Positions 21,748-33,929 of a DNA stretch of 64,000 nucleotides are shown here, piece by piece (positions within the stretch are counted from its first letter, which is position 1; the number at the start of each line of letters is the position of its first letter). The DNA is taken from positions 1,620,392-1,684,391 of the forward strand of contig NC_133297.1 in the NCBI RefSeq assembly GCF_005239225.2, written 5' to 3'. The translations under genes and the position numbers were made by a program. Source of the stretch: Populus alba. Its lineage: Eukaryota; Streptophyta; Magnoliopsida; Malpighiales; Salicaceae. The notes beneath the pieces were generated by a model. The model made no database searches and had not been told where the DNA came from. It saw only the letters and a program-made list of their open reading frames with translations.

Positions 21748-24737
21748 AAGTTTATTTTTAATTAATTCAATATTGAATGATAAAATAAAAAAATAAATGA
21801 AAAACAATTAAAAGCTCCCTAAAAAAATCTGTCAACAGGTAAACTCGTCAAATTTAAAAACTGGGTAACTTGGATTAGTATCTCAAACCTGTGAATCGGG
21901 TTACAAATCACATTGTGGTTATAATTTATTTTTTCAAGACTATTTTTTATTGAACTAAGTGATAAAAAAATAGTCAATCACAAAATCAAACACTAGTTTA
22001 ATACCGAGATGTTTTTTTTAAGACTGTTATAACTTTACAGAAAACGAAACAAAATCAATTATAAAATTAAATTCTCAACAAATCCAGTATTAAAAGATAA
22101 ATTATAAAAGAAATAACTAAAAAAAAACTTGCAAGACTTATATGTTAGGTCAACCAACCAAAGGTATGAACAAATTCATAGACTTTATAAATTTTAATAA
22201 CTTGGCTTTTCTCATAAACTATATTTTTTTTAACTGTACAAGGAAACAATAGATGATAAAAAAAGAATCAAGTTCAATTAAAAAAAAACACCCTACTAAA
22301 TTTGTAAATTAGAACAATCTAGGTTACCTTGGTAAAATCACACAAACCACGCTGACCCCGTAAAGATGAAAAATAAAATGAATAATTTACGAAGTCAAAT
22401 TATTAACCATGAAAAAATTAACAAAAATAAAGTTTTTAAAAAATCATAATAAAAAAAATCATGAATTACTATTATAATTAACAGTGAAATGGATGTAAAC
22501 CAACAATAATTTTTCTATGCCCTTTAAATTTTTTATTAATTAACATGTTGAGTCAATAAAATCATTCCAAGTCAACTCATATCCTTATTCAAATTACAAG
22601 TCAGTAAGTCAACTGACCTATTAAATAAAACAAAATAGTTAAATGTATCCTCGTGTTATTTGGAGATAATTTTTATGTTATTTTGATAGATACTTTATTT
22701 TTTGGAAGTGATTAAATTCTTTCTTTGTACTGCACTAGAATTTTTAAATAAGAATGTAATTTGATAATATATTTTCTCACACGAGTAGAATTTTTATTCC
22801 AGTAATCACAAAAGAAAAAAAACTTGCAGAGACTTTACATCATTCCTTGTCTAAATGGGACAGAATTTGATAAATAGAAAATGTAAATACATTTTAAAGT
22901 TATTATTTTTATTTTTTAAATTTAAGTTAATTTTGAGACCAGTATTTAGAAAAAAACGTTAGAAATTCTGAAATAAACTTAGCGGATATGAAGGGTGTGT
23001 TTTAAAATTCCTTTAAATAAATAATTTGACCTCAATTTATATAAAATCAATATATAAATTCATTCAAAAATATTATTAACTATCAAGTAAAAAACAGTCA
23101 ATGAAACGAGAGCTGCCACTCTTGCCTTCGTAAACTTCAGGTCTGTCTGAAACTATAGTATCAGTTGCAGTTTAAAAAATATTTTTTATTTTGAAATATA
23201 TTAAAATAATATTTTATTATTATTATTTAAAAATTATTTTTAAAATTAACATATTAAAACGATCCAAAATCATAAAATATTAATTTTTAACTTAAAAATA
23301 AAATTTATATTTTTTTAAACACAGGTTAGCCGGTATTTCCAAACAAAGCTGAAAGTGAAATGCATTGAAAATAAAAGCGGCGGGTATTTGATTGGGTTGA
23401 GGAGTTATTTTTTAGAATATTTTTTATTTAAAAATATATTAAAATAATATATTTTTTTTTGTTTTTTAAAAATTATTTTTAATTTCAATATATCAAAACA
23501 ATATAAAAACATAAAAAATATATTTTTAAATAAAAAAATAAAATTTCTTATAAATTTAAAATTGTTTATAAAACAAGACTTTAAATTACGGAAAGCAGTT
23601 GGGACGTAATTTTCAGACATGTCAAATGTGGAAAGGAGATGGATTAATCTTACAAGTTAAGTACAACGTTGAAAGCTACCAAATGTATATGAATCTCATC
23701 GTTTCATCATCAGAAAATGGAGACGAAGACCTGGTTAATTTCAATTTATTTGAATTATTCACCATTAAAGCTCTCCAATTTCTAGGAGCTGGATAAAAAA
23801 ATGACAGTACCTCCATTCTCAACGAGTCTATCCTTGCTAGAGTAGGTGCTATCTTTTCCCTACGTGCTAGATTACCCAAATCCATTATCATCGTTATAAA
23901 ACTCCATCGGTTTTACTTTTAGTTTTTAAATAAATAAAAAAAAAAACATGTTATTTTAATTTAAAAAATTGTTTTCAAAAAAAGAAAATTGGTCTGAAAG
24001 AGGATTAATCTAAATTTTTAGTAGAATTAACCGAGTTTTTTTAATTTTGAAACTCCATCGGTTTGACTTTTAGTTTTTTAATTAAAAAAACATGTTATTT
24101 TAATTTAAAAAATAGTTTTTCAAAAAAGAAAATTGGTCTGAAAGAGGATTAATCTAAATTTAATTCTGTAAATGTTCTAGGTGGGCCTTTTCTACGTATA
24201 TTTTACTGGCAAGGAAGGGGACTTAAGAATAGCTATACGGCTACAGAAAGGCTGAAGGATCGCAGAAAAGTCTCGACTTTCTAGAGCAGGTGCTATCTGC
24301 TCCTTATCTGCTAGATTAGCAAAATTCATGTGTCCAAAATAACAAGACAAATCCAATTAATAAACAACTATCGTAGCAAAGAGACTCTCAACAAACGACT
24401 GAAGCAAATGTTCCCCTACTCTCTTTCATGTATAATAAAAAACTTAACCCCAGTTCGGTAATGCCCGTCCAAACCGACCAAAATTTAAAAATATTTGTTT
24501 ATTTTGTGAAAATTTTATTATACATGAAAACTATACAGGCTCAGTTATGCGGTTGGAAGTCTACTTTGCTCCTACCAAAAAAGGGAGCGTATAACTACAA
24601 GGCCCAACTCAAGAAATTGAAAAACACAATTGGGCCACTTTTTCTATGCAGGCCCATCTTCAAAATGCATTTATGCGCTAGTGAAAATCCCCCTCTTCTA
24701 CGTGGGCACCACGTAGCGAACTCATTACCAGAGTCCA
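21748..24737. other. AT-rich intergenic DNA with repeats and P450 flank traces
   Basis: AT-rich dispersed repeat copies lie at about 23,165-23,345 and 23,400-23,560. 23,562-23,640 matches 6,511-6,595. A direct repeat with a period of ~152 bases covers 23,898-24,165 (both copies carry aagaaaattggtctgaaag). Short copies of a gcaggtgctatctgctcc-like phrase lie at 23,845 and 24,285. 24,355-24,405 is the P450 3' flank shared with 13,345-13,415. No gene is supported; the frame at 24,428-24,934 overlaps the P450 relic on the other strand. Confidence 0.5.
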
Positions 24738-25733
24738 GTCCCCTCTGTCATGCCCACCATTTATGCACTAACCCTTCCCGTTCGAAAATGACTCCAAAGT
24801 CAATCCAACCATGCATATGGCCAATCCTTTCTCAGGAGAGCTCCTCCTCCTTAGGTATAGTGAGTGCTTACTGTCATCATGCTTCTGATTATTTCGTAAG
24901 TAAAGAACTCGGGTTCAGTTTCTTGCAAGGCTAATAGGATGTCGATCGTTGTTTTACTGCTCCCTTGATCTGAAGCAGACCCGTCCTTTACTCCTCTGTG
25001 CGCTTCAATCAAGTCTTGCAAGAATTTATCCCTCTTGCTATGCAATATAGCCAGCCTCTTCTCATTGTGATTCATTTCAAACCATTTCAAGACTGGCACA
25101 AAATCTCCAGTATTCGTAGCTCCACTTAATTCGAAGGTCTCTGTCACTATTTCTTTGACCTTCCTTGATTCACCTAATTCTGCTGGATTCTCTCCGTGAT
25201 ATCGCTTTCCGGCAATCATCCGCATAATGACATTAAGTGTCAGATAAAAAAAAGTTGACTTGGCATCGTTTGTCATGAATTCACCACCCTTTGAACCTTT
25301 ATAAAGCCTTTTCTGTGCGCACGTATATGACAGAACATTTGCAGGCGATTAGTTGATAAGATTTCTAGAGCAGATATGCGCCTTAAGTTGCGCCAGTGCT
25401 TGCCATGTGAGGCCCAAGCAAGGGTGGTATAGTTATATCCAACATGTTTTCCTAGGCCCAACCAGCCTAGGGAGATTTGCAAGAATTATGCCATTAGCAC
25501 TCCCCTGCAAACTGAAGGAGATTGCACAAGGATGACAGGACGAGAGCCAAATTTAATAAAATAGAATCGGACCGTATATATTTGTTGGAAAGATTGGCAA
25601 GAGTTTGACGGACGGGTTTCTTGATGAGATAGAGATGACCAATGATTGGCAGGGAGAGACCTGGACTCGGTGGAAGGTTCTTGTTGATTTTACGTGGATG
25701 TTTTGAGAGGACACGGAACATCAAGAAGAGCAA
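24738..25733 (-). pseudogene. CYP81-type P450 pseudogene with large internal deletion
   Basis: Exon 1 is readable on the minus strand in three pieces. 25,733-25,494 has NLPPSPGLSLPIIGHLYL. 25,482-25,273 has the sequence around [20 protein letters not shown]. 25,276-24,851 has NVIMRMIAGKRYHGEN through LLALQETEPEFFT. Frames shift between the pieces. Beyond exon 1, almost all of the intron and exon 2 is gone. Only a stub of the heme region and what follows remains at about 24,738-24,850, reading RRSSPEKGLA where the intact relative has [10 protein letters not shown], so the heme-ligand cysteine codon is now serine. It is clearly non-functional. Its downstream flank is shared with the copy at 13,959-15,946. 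Confidence 0.88.
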
Positions 25734-26837
25734 GAAGTAGTAGTAGAATCAAGAATGAGGTTTCCGTGGAGAGGTTAGGACTTTTAACTGCAACTGGCAA
25801 ATTATCAGTAGTTGTTCAGGCTTTCAAAACTTTTATCCATGCTTCACGCTTCAGTCTTGTTCGCAGAAAAGAGAGCAGCAGTAGGAGAATTAGAATGTAC
25901 TGAGAGGATCAATTTTCCCATAGGACTTAACTTGCCTTGTTTAAAAGATGTGATTGTGTTTTCACACTTGCCTCTTTGACACGGGTGCGAGTCCGACATG
26001 CATACCCATGTTTGTCTCAGCATTTTTTCCAGTTTTATTTCATGAAACTGGACTGTCGAGTATCTATATCCACGTCCGAGTGTCCAGTGTTGGACATGGG
26101 TACTCTTAAGGTAAAATGAAGGGTCAGGAGAACAGAGGTTGATAGTATAATGGTGAAGTGCATATAAGCCTTCAGGTACTGAAGTTACAATGACCCTGGA
26201 GCAATGTGATGGCTGAACACTGGTTTAAATGATGCCGGTTGCATTCTGACATCTGCCTTTTCACATTTTCTTTCTACCAAGAAGAAAGGATCTTATGTTG
26301 GTTTGAGAGATGACCAGCTTGATCCCTGTAAGGTCATCTAACAGAGTTTTCCAGATTTGTAATATGAAAGATGGAATTTCTGCATTTGGATAAATAATTT
26401 GCTCAATAGATCGTGTCAATCTCTACAGAAACATGATCTTTGCGTTGCAAGATGCAGTATCAGACGCCAAAAATTGTTATTACATCTAGCAACCGAACAA
26501 GATCTCCATACAACTCTCAGGCAGCTGAAACTAGTATTGAAATGGCTTCCATTTTGGCTAATCCAGAGACTTCCCCTAAAGGAAAGCATACAGAGGTAAA
26601 ATACTCCCTTGAATAATAATTTCTAAAGAAGGGATTCAGCTCACTAGAATGCTTATATGATAACCAGGAACCGATGAAACTCGAAATTGAAAATTCCAGA
26701 TAGCTTGATCCGAGAATGAAAAAAAGATTCATGGACCACACATACAGCAGCTACACCCAGGTACAACAAGCTAGCAATCTTTTCACCAACACAAAATTCC
26801 TTGCAAGGGGAGTCGCACAAGGGTTCGTAGTTATCCT
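25734..26837. other. Intergenic DNA between P450 relic and APD-type gene
   Basis: Less AT-rich than its surroundings. Around 25,975-26,110 is a phrase-rich stretch (acacgggtgcgagtccgaca, gtgtccagtgttggacatggg) with an internal inverted character, of a kind often seen as dispersed plant repeat. 26,400-26,837 would hold the 3' untranslated region of the minus-strand gene. Short frames here show no domain. Confidence 0.4.
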
Positions 26838-28876
26838 CTAAGAAGTAAATAATCTTCTTACTTTGTGAATAAGCCTTCTACATATTGGACACATCTTGTT
26901 GTCCTCCTCCATTATCCTGCAAAAGACATTCTTTATCAGAATCTTTAAGAGTTAGAAATCTCAAATAGAATACACAGTTTCTTTCACATATTTACCTCTG
27001 AGCACAGTCATAGCATGTGGCACAATGGCCACAAGGAACGAAAAAACAGTTCCGTTGATCATCATAACAAATTACACATAATTTTGCATCATACAAATCC
27101 TCTGAAGAGCTACACGATGATCCTTCATCATCTTCTTCATTTGTTCCGTATGTTAAACGAACCGACTTAGCTGGCATTATAGGTTCGGTTTCAGAAGTTT
27201 CAGAGGCTTGCCATGTAGCTGTTTCTACTAGGTTAGTACTCTCAGTATCACAAGCGCCAAGATATTTCAATATCAAGAAAATAATGATGACGATAGCTCC
27301 TGCGAAGCACAAAATAGTTGAGGACATGGTCACAGGTATTTTCAAAAGATTATTCAAAGCATAAAATTAACAAGATGCGTTTGATACTGCACCTAAAATC
27401 GCGACGTAAATTATTGCACGAGCCACAAAAGCTACCTCGATATTCCATCCATTTATATCTCCCTGCAACCAAGTCACTAATCAAGGTTCAGCTCAAGTAA
27501 AATAGTCTGCCATCACAAAAAGAAAAGTAAGCAGACAAGAAAGGTTAATCCCTTACATTATCAGGAGTTGTCACCACAACGTATTGAGTTTTGGGAAACA
27601 GAAGTTTAAGCCGGCAAGATCCCTGTGTCGTTGAACACATGTTCCTAGCTTTTGATAGCTCATACATCTTGGATGTCACATTTACACTCAATGTCGTTAT
27701 GATATTCTTAGGATTGGTGTTTAGCAGACCAAGATAGTACCTGTTGTCCTCCTCGATCGTGTATTCAGCTTCTTTACCTGAACAATCGAAGAAGCATTTA
27801 CAGGTCTATTAAAAGTCTGGAATATCATAACCCATCACTTGTAAATTCATCTGTTTTATGAGCTTTCCTTTCTGTTAACTCAGCACGCTCCATAATCGCA
27901 GTCCAATAAGAAAACAACCAATCATGGGACTTGAAAAGCACTCAGTGCCAAAAGTTATGAACGAAAGATTCTACTAGGCAGATTCACATCAAAACAGCAC
28001 TGAATTCAATGGAATTCCTCTAGGCATCACTCCATGTACAAATTCTAAGTTAATCATTTGAATAAGAGCAACGGTACAGACAACTAGATGAAAAAAAATG
28101 ACAGATGGATTACCACTCAGAGGTTCGCTGAGGTTGAGGGCATCAGGGGAACTTGTCTGTTTTGGAAGCAATGTTTCATACTTTCGTTCTCCTGCAGAGC
28201 CACATGTACTTAGGTTATACCTTGAAGCCAAACTTACGAATCAGTTGGACCATTTTCTGCTTAGAAAAAACTCAAGAAGGCACCTTTTATCATCACCACT
28301 TGAAGTTGATTTAAAATACTGGTTCGAGCTTCCCATCTCATTCGGATCTTCGAACCCTTGTTCAACCACAAGGAAAATCCCTGAAGAGAAAAAATACAGG
28401 GTTTAGAAAAAAAAGGAACAGCATTGCAATATATAAATAAGTCGAAATGAAGTAAGGCCTTTCATGTAACCTTTCGACTGTAAGATGCAACAATCATATA
28501 ATCCGCTACGCTCCAATTCGTTTCAAAGCTTAACTCAGGCTTCTCGTAGAACCCATATAAAAGAACCCCTTTCTTATCTTCATCTCTCACTTCAACATGG
28601 TCTACAAATACAGAACTTGCCTTCATCAACCTTGATGAGCTAGGTCCAAGCACCATACGAGAATCCCCGAAATACCCATATCGCAGACTCACTGAAACTG
28701 CAAAATCATAACCAAAATGCGTCTCAGATTGAAGGCACAATCAAAGAGAAATTGCAATAGAAGATGGAAGAATTACATCCACATATCCATATTGTCAAAC
28801 AGGCAATTAACTGTCCCCAACTTTCTTTCCATCTCTGAGGAGAATGCCCCGGAGGTGGCATCACTTGCCTATGCAT
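26838..28876 (-). CDS. Membrane-anchored RING-type E3 ubiquitin ligase, APD family
   Basis: Eight exons, all with GT..AG junctions and consistent phase: 28876-28777, 28697-28471, 28380-28284, 28191-28114, 27777-27557, 27462-27393, 27299-26996 and 26916-26838. Together they encode 391 residues. A hydrophobic segment near residues 20-36 and a long one near 256-283 (AIIYVAILG then AIVIIIFLILKYL) bracket a lumenal or extracytoplasmic domain with VSLRYGYFGDSRMVLGPS and ETNWSVADYMIVASYSRK. The C-terminus carries a C3HC4 RING: C339, C342, C354, H356, C360, C363, C375, C378. This order is that of the plant APD (ABERRANT POLLEN DEVELOPMENT) ligases, endomembrane proteins linked to pollen mitosis. Family assignment is from remembered sequence features. 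An acidic, serine-rich linker (residues ~310-335) precedes the RING. The model was assembled by hand from splice sites; it stays open across all exons with no lesion. Confidence 0.85.
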
Positions 28877-30765
28877 GGCTGCTCTTAGTGAGAAGTGTAA
28901 CAAGACTTTCTGGTTTGATGCAAGAGAGGAGATAATGGGAGAGAAGAATGGTAGGTTTTAGACTTTTAGTAGGTTCGTGTGCTACTGCGCCCCACTGCCT
29001 TCAACTAACTGTTTTATTCATGGTGTTTGGCGGGCAATTGAATGACAAGTTTAGTTTTTTGAATGTTAGGTGTAAGTCGATTTTGTACATGCTCAGCTGT
29101 TTTTCGAAAATGCCCTATCCTAATCCACTTTTTAATTAAAAAGACACTTCAAGAAAAAATATCCTTAGTCATGGGATTTTAAAACCCGGTCCACGTTCTG
29201 AGTTAACCCGATAATTTATCAACTAAAAAGTTCATCCTATTCAAGTTTTATATCAAACCATTTTAAAAAATCAATATCTTTTTGGTATTTTAAAAAATAA
29301 AATGAAAATATTTTATGTATTTTAATAAAAAAAAAACTATAATAATGTCAGTATTTAAAAAAATACAAATTCAAGTCAATTCATGATACACTACCTGTTT
29401 CAGATAAGGTAAAAAATTAAGGATGAATTTTGTATTTTTTTACTTAAAATAATTTTTTTTTATGTTTTTGAATTATTTTGATGTAAAAAATAATTTTTTA
29501 AAAATAAAATAATTTTATTTGATGTATTTTTAAATAAAAAATACTTTGAACTGTCACTGAGTTGCGGTTCAACCTACTTTTCATGAAAGATTTATTTATT
29601 TTTATTTTAAATTATTTTTTTTAATGTTTTAAATTATTTTAATTTATTAATATTAAAAATAATTTTTAAAAAAAATAACTGACGGTATAATTACAAATGT
29701 TTCATGTGTTAGGTAAAGTTTACTAGAGTCACACGTGACAAGATGTAGTGGTGAGAGTCAAATGAAAAAGAAAACGTAGCTGCTGGTTTTTCCAGTAATG
29801 CTTGGAATGGTGGGTCAGTGGAGTTTAAAGATTCATATTGACAAAGTTTTCAAGTCAGTCCTAAGATTTTATATTTTCTTAAACATGCCATTCAATCTAA
29901 GGTTTATTTCACAGAAAATAAGCATCGTGATATATATTTTTTTATCAGTGTCTCCATAGTTAAGATATTAATATTGTCTTTGCTGATATTAATTTTATTT
30001 ACTTGGCTGCTCTCTTGAGAAATCCATGTCACTAAAAGGGATGAATCTAGGGATCCAAAGTTTAAAAATTTTCCAAAACCATCCTTGAATATATGAAATT
30101 TTTAGATGCACCCTTACAGGATGGCCCTCTCGAAACCAAAACTAAACATCCTAATCCCATTCTTTAGAAAGCCTGTGTTCGTCGCAACATATTTCAAAAC
30201 TGAAACTGTATTGGATATTATAATTGTGGGTTGGAAGAAAATCAACACAAGTTAGGTATTATTTGTTTTGCGGTACAAAAGTTCTTTTAAAAAATATTGC
30301 CTTTTGTTTTATATTAATTTTTAGTATTTTTTATGGTTTTGAAATACTGATATAAAAAATAAATTTTATAAAAATAATAAAAATTATTTTTTAAAAAATA
30401 AAAAATTACTTTAAAATACAACCACTATTTCAATATTAAATTTACTTTTAAACCATGTCTTATTAAGCTGCCGTCATGAAACACCTGGCTTCAGTGTTTG
30501 ATGTGCTGCATGACAAAGCAAAGTGGGTCCACCCCCACGGCTCAACCCCAACCTCGTATCTCCATCTTGGTTGGACAAAAGAAAATGGCGATTTACTCAA
30601 ACTTTTGTCATTGTATTGATTAAATATTATTTTGTTTTTTATTTCAAATAATTTTATTATATATGCAGATGTATGTTAGAATCAGCGATTCTGAGTTAAA
30701 TAGTTTAAATTAAAATCATCATTAATGAGCTTTACAGGTTAAGGTGTCATTTAGCATAAGAAAAT
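28877..30765. other. Upstream region of the APD-type gene and AT-rich repeats
   Basis: 28,877-29,150 holds the gene's probable promoter and leader; no clear core element is seen. AT-rich dispersed repeat copies, minus orientation, lie at about 29,400-29,590 and 30,265-30,470. The rest is AT-rich, with a slightly more balanced stretch at 30,470-30,590 in which I see no gene. Confidence 0.45.
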
Positions 30766-30771
30766 CACTTT

Positions 30772-31940
30772 CACTAGCACAGCATATGTGTTTTTTACTA
30801 TAAATTCAATATAATCGAACAAAAGTCGGTCTGTGGAAACTCTTTGAAATACGTTTACCGACACTCTATTGTCGCTATATAACCCTAACGCAAAGTGTCG
30901 GAGAAGGGTTGCGATACAGTGTCGTGATCTCTTAGCGACGGATTGCCTAGCTGTCGGTTATTGGCCCACGACCTTCGTAACTTTCATGGAATTTCACTTC
31001 CTGCGACATTTCTACCTGTCGCGGTAACGCTTTCCTTTCACGGTGAAGATTCTGAATATTTATAATTTTCATATTTCTCGTTTTTTTTCTTCAATTTTTC
31101 TACCTGTCGGTTATAAACGTCATAAACACTATAAAAAAAAAAACAATATTTTATAAATGCGATTACTGGCAGCGGACCCCTTTTCCGCACTGACACGTAC
31201 ATATTTCTGCAGTTTAATATCCTGAGTCCGTACAGAAATCAACACACCCCGGAACCCAAAATCTGCTGTCTGCAAATAAATGGTTTGAAGACATTGAGCC
31301 CTGTTGTTCTCTGCAACTGAAGCAGCTTGAGAAATTCTGCCATCATCTACCTCCAAACCAAAAATTTTCAATAATAATAATTTTACTCTTAATATCTAGC
31401 TCTTCAGAAACAAAGAAATTCTCTGTCACCACCCAGCCTCACAGATGCAAAAAGTTTCAGAACAAAGAAATTATCTTAAAACGGTGCATCCCTGTCTAGA
31501 TCCTTATGGAAACATGCTAGATCAGACGAATCCTATGACCATATGTTTTCCTCGCTTTAATCTAGCTCTTCTAAGAAAACAGAGCCTACTCTCACCATTG
31601 AGGTTGAATTATTAATTAAAATTATGAATTGTGTTGTCTCTCTGCTATATATCTAAGCATCTATTATTTCTAAATTAAGTTATTTATAAGGTGAACATCT
31701 AGAAAAACTTATTTAAATACACCATATTAATGTAAAGAGTGCGTTCTTTAGGATCATTATTTAAAAAAAAAAAAGCAGTCACAATTAACGCATAAACTGT
31801 CCCAAGAATACATTTATCAGTAGAATACAGTAAAACAAATAAAAATGAAATTACTTCCACTAGTATAGAATAAGTTTTTTACTACAGATTTAATGGATTT
31901 TTCTTAAAAATATAACAGTAAATCAAGAATATTAGTGAAA
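30772..31940. mobile_element. Possible CACTA-type transposon remnant(s)
   Basis: CACTAGCACAGCATATG opens at 30,772 and is followed (30,820-31,110) by many short tgtcg/cgaca motifs, including accgacactctattgtcgc, agtgtcggag, tagcgacggattg and tacctgtcg twice. Dense subterminal repeats behind a CACTA end are typical of plant CACTA elements. A second CACTAgtatagaat end with a related continuation (gttttttactac) starts at 31,858 in the same orientation, and tattagtg near 31,930 could be an opposing end. No transposase is visible. The minus-strand frame at 31,129-31,371 inside the region has no recognisable domain. Confidence 0.35.
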
Positions 31941-32459
31941 TAGCATGGTTTAGGAAAAAAATTCAATAAAATAACACAATTTAAACCTGATAAATTTCTA
32001 TTTCTCAATCACGACAATCATAGATGTCACGGTTTTAAAATGAAACAATTTTTCTTAAATTTCTTAACTGCTCTTATTAAACGCGTAGGCTTCAACTTCG
32101 AAGCCCAGGTAGCAGGCCCGTATTCAATAGTAGGCTTCGATTAGAACTAGCATTTCATGATAACCATGCAGGAGAAAAATCCACATCCATTCGTCGATCA
32201 ATTTTTTGTTTATTCATTTCTTTTCCTTTTCCTAAAACTATTTTCTTCCAAACCATAGTAGCAGATTTGGAAGCTGTCTTGAAAAAATAGATTAAGGCTC
32301 CGAATCATGAATTTCTCGTGATAAACTATTAAATCAGACCAGATTTAATAATTATAGTTTAAACTACTTACCACTTCTGATTTTTAATGGCAAGTTATAT
32401 GAAACCTTGCTAGTATTTTTCTTTTCTTCAAAATTAGTATGTTTTTTCTATTGATTATT
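31941..32459. other. AT-rich intergenic DNA
   Basis: I see no coding frame, RNA gene or clear element. The right edge runs into the LTR of the Copia fragment, whose outer limit is not sharply visible. Confidence 0.3.
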
Positions 32460-33431
32460 GAAGTAGGGGAAACCCTCTATTAAACTTATTGAGATCAAAC
32501 ACAAAAAGGAGGCTAGAATTCTGAATAATTTGTATATTATGAATGCATAGTCTTAACCTAAATACAAATAAAGTATATATAGGTTAAACTAAAAGTACTA
32601 TTCTACCATTAATAAATAAGACTACATAAATATTATTTAACATCTCCCTCAAACTCATGATGTGACAGCTGTAAGCATCAAGAGTTTGCCAACCAGAAAA
32701 CGAAAACGAGAGATGGAATGTGCCTTGGTAAAGAAATTTGCAATCTGCAAGGAAGAACGAACAAAAGGCAAAGTAATGGTGCCATGCTTGAGATGATGAC
32801 GAGTAAGATGACAATCAATCTCAATGTGCTTAGTTCGCTCATGAAAAACCGAGTTGTGAGCAATCTGAATAGAATTCTGGTTGTCACAATACATAGAAGT
32901 AGGATGAGAAAAGGAAACTCCCATATCAGCAAGTAACCAACGTAACCAAACAATCTCTTTGGTGGTAGATGTCATGGCACGATATTCTGCTTCGGTGGAT
33001 GATTGAGAAACAATAGATTGTTTCTTGCTCTTCCAAGAAATAAGAGAATCACCTAAAAAGATACAAAACCCGGTAACAGACTTGCGATCTGTGGGATCAC
33101 TACCATGATCAGCATCAGAGTATGCACGCAACTCCAAGGAAGAGGTGGATGAGAGTAAAAGACTCTGAAAAACTGTACCCCGAAGATATCGCAAAATACG
33201 AAGAACAGCTGCCCGGTGAACAGTAGTAGGAGAAGCAACAAACTGACTAACAACATGAACAACATATGCAATATCTGGACGAGTAATGGTGAGTTATACC
33301 AAACTCTCAACAATAGTGCGGTATAAAGTAGGATGAGAAAAGGAAACTCCTATATCAGCAAGTAACCAACGTAACCAAACAATCTCTTTGGTGGTAGATG
33401 TCATGGCACGATATTCTGCTTCGGTGGATGA
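32460..33431 (-). mobile_element. Copia retrotransposon fragment (RT end, RNase H, PPT, 3' LTR)
   Basis: Minus strand. A short RT tail (RTIVESLV, LTITRPDIAYVV, with a stop between them) leads into RNase H at 33,194-32,655 with YSDADHGSDPTDRKSVTG, SSTEAEYRAM and CDNQNSIQIA. A polypurine tract follows (GTTTGAGGGAGA on the minus strand, 32,643-32,654), and the ~180-bp stretch to about 32,460 is the presumed 3' LTR, starting TGTTAAATAATA. Upstream parts are missing. At its right edge a 104-base piece of the RNase H gene reappears (33,328-33,431), joined upstream of the RT tail. It belongs to a different family from the element at 7,014-12,092. Confidence 0.85.
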
Positions 33432-33879
33432 CAGTGGGTACCCACACGTGAGGGGGGGGTCGTTTGGGTGATCAGAGATTTGAAGAAAACAGTGACACGT
33501 ACGTTAAGACTGTATCCTCCTCGTCTTCCTCGCCAGTAAAAACTACAACTGAATGGCACACCATGTGCTACTTGACTTCTCTGGCTGTTTTCTAACCTCG
33601 ATTGCATAATATATATATATATATATATAAAACAGAACCGAAGTAAACGGTAGTGTCAAGAATGGTGGAGATCAAAGTGCATGGTGATGGTATTAGTGTA
33701 GCTCTGGTTTTTGTGACGGTAATGGTGATGATAATATAGTAGTAATGATGGTGATGAAAAAATTATAATATTGTAAGTGAGTTATTTTTTTAAAAAATAT
33801 TTTATGAAAATTTTACAATTAAAAATATTTTACAAACAATCTAAGTTTAAAAATTAATTATAAAATATTTTATTGCTTA

Positions 33880-33929
<50 letters not shown>

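Noticed and set aside
24428..24934. 168-codon plus-strand frame
   Set aside because: It overlaps the minus-strand P450 relic and its duplicated flank; no domain and biased composition.
28098..28406. 102-codon plus-strand frame
   Set aside because: It lies antisense to exons 3 and 4 of the APD-type gene.
31129..31371. 80-codon minus-strand frame (KIFGLEVDDGRISQ..)
   Set aside because: It reads like coding sequence, but I recognise no domain, it has no neighbouring exon, and it sits in a CACTA-like remnant; kept out as unsupported.
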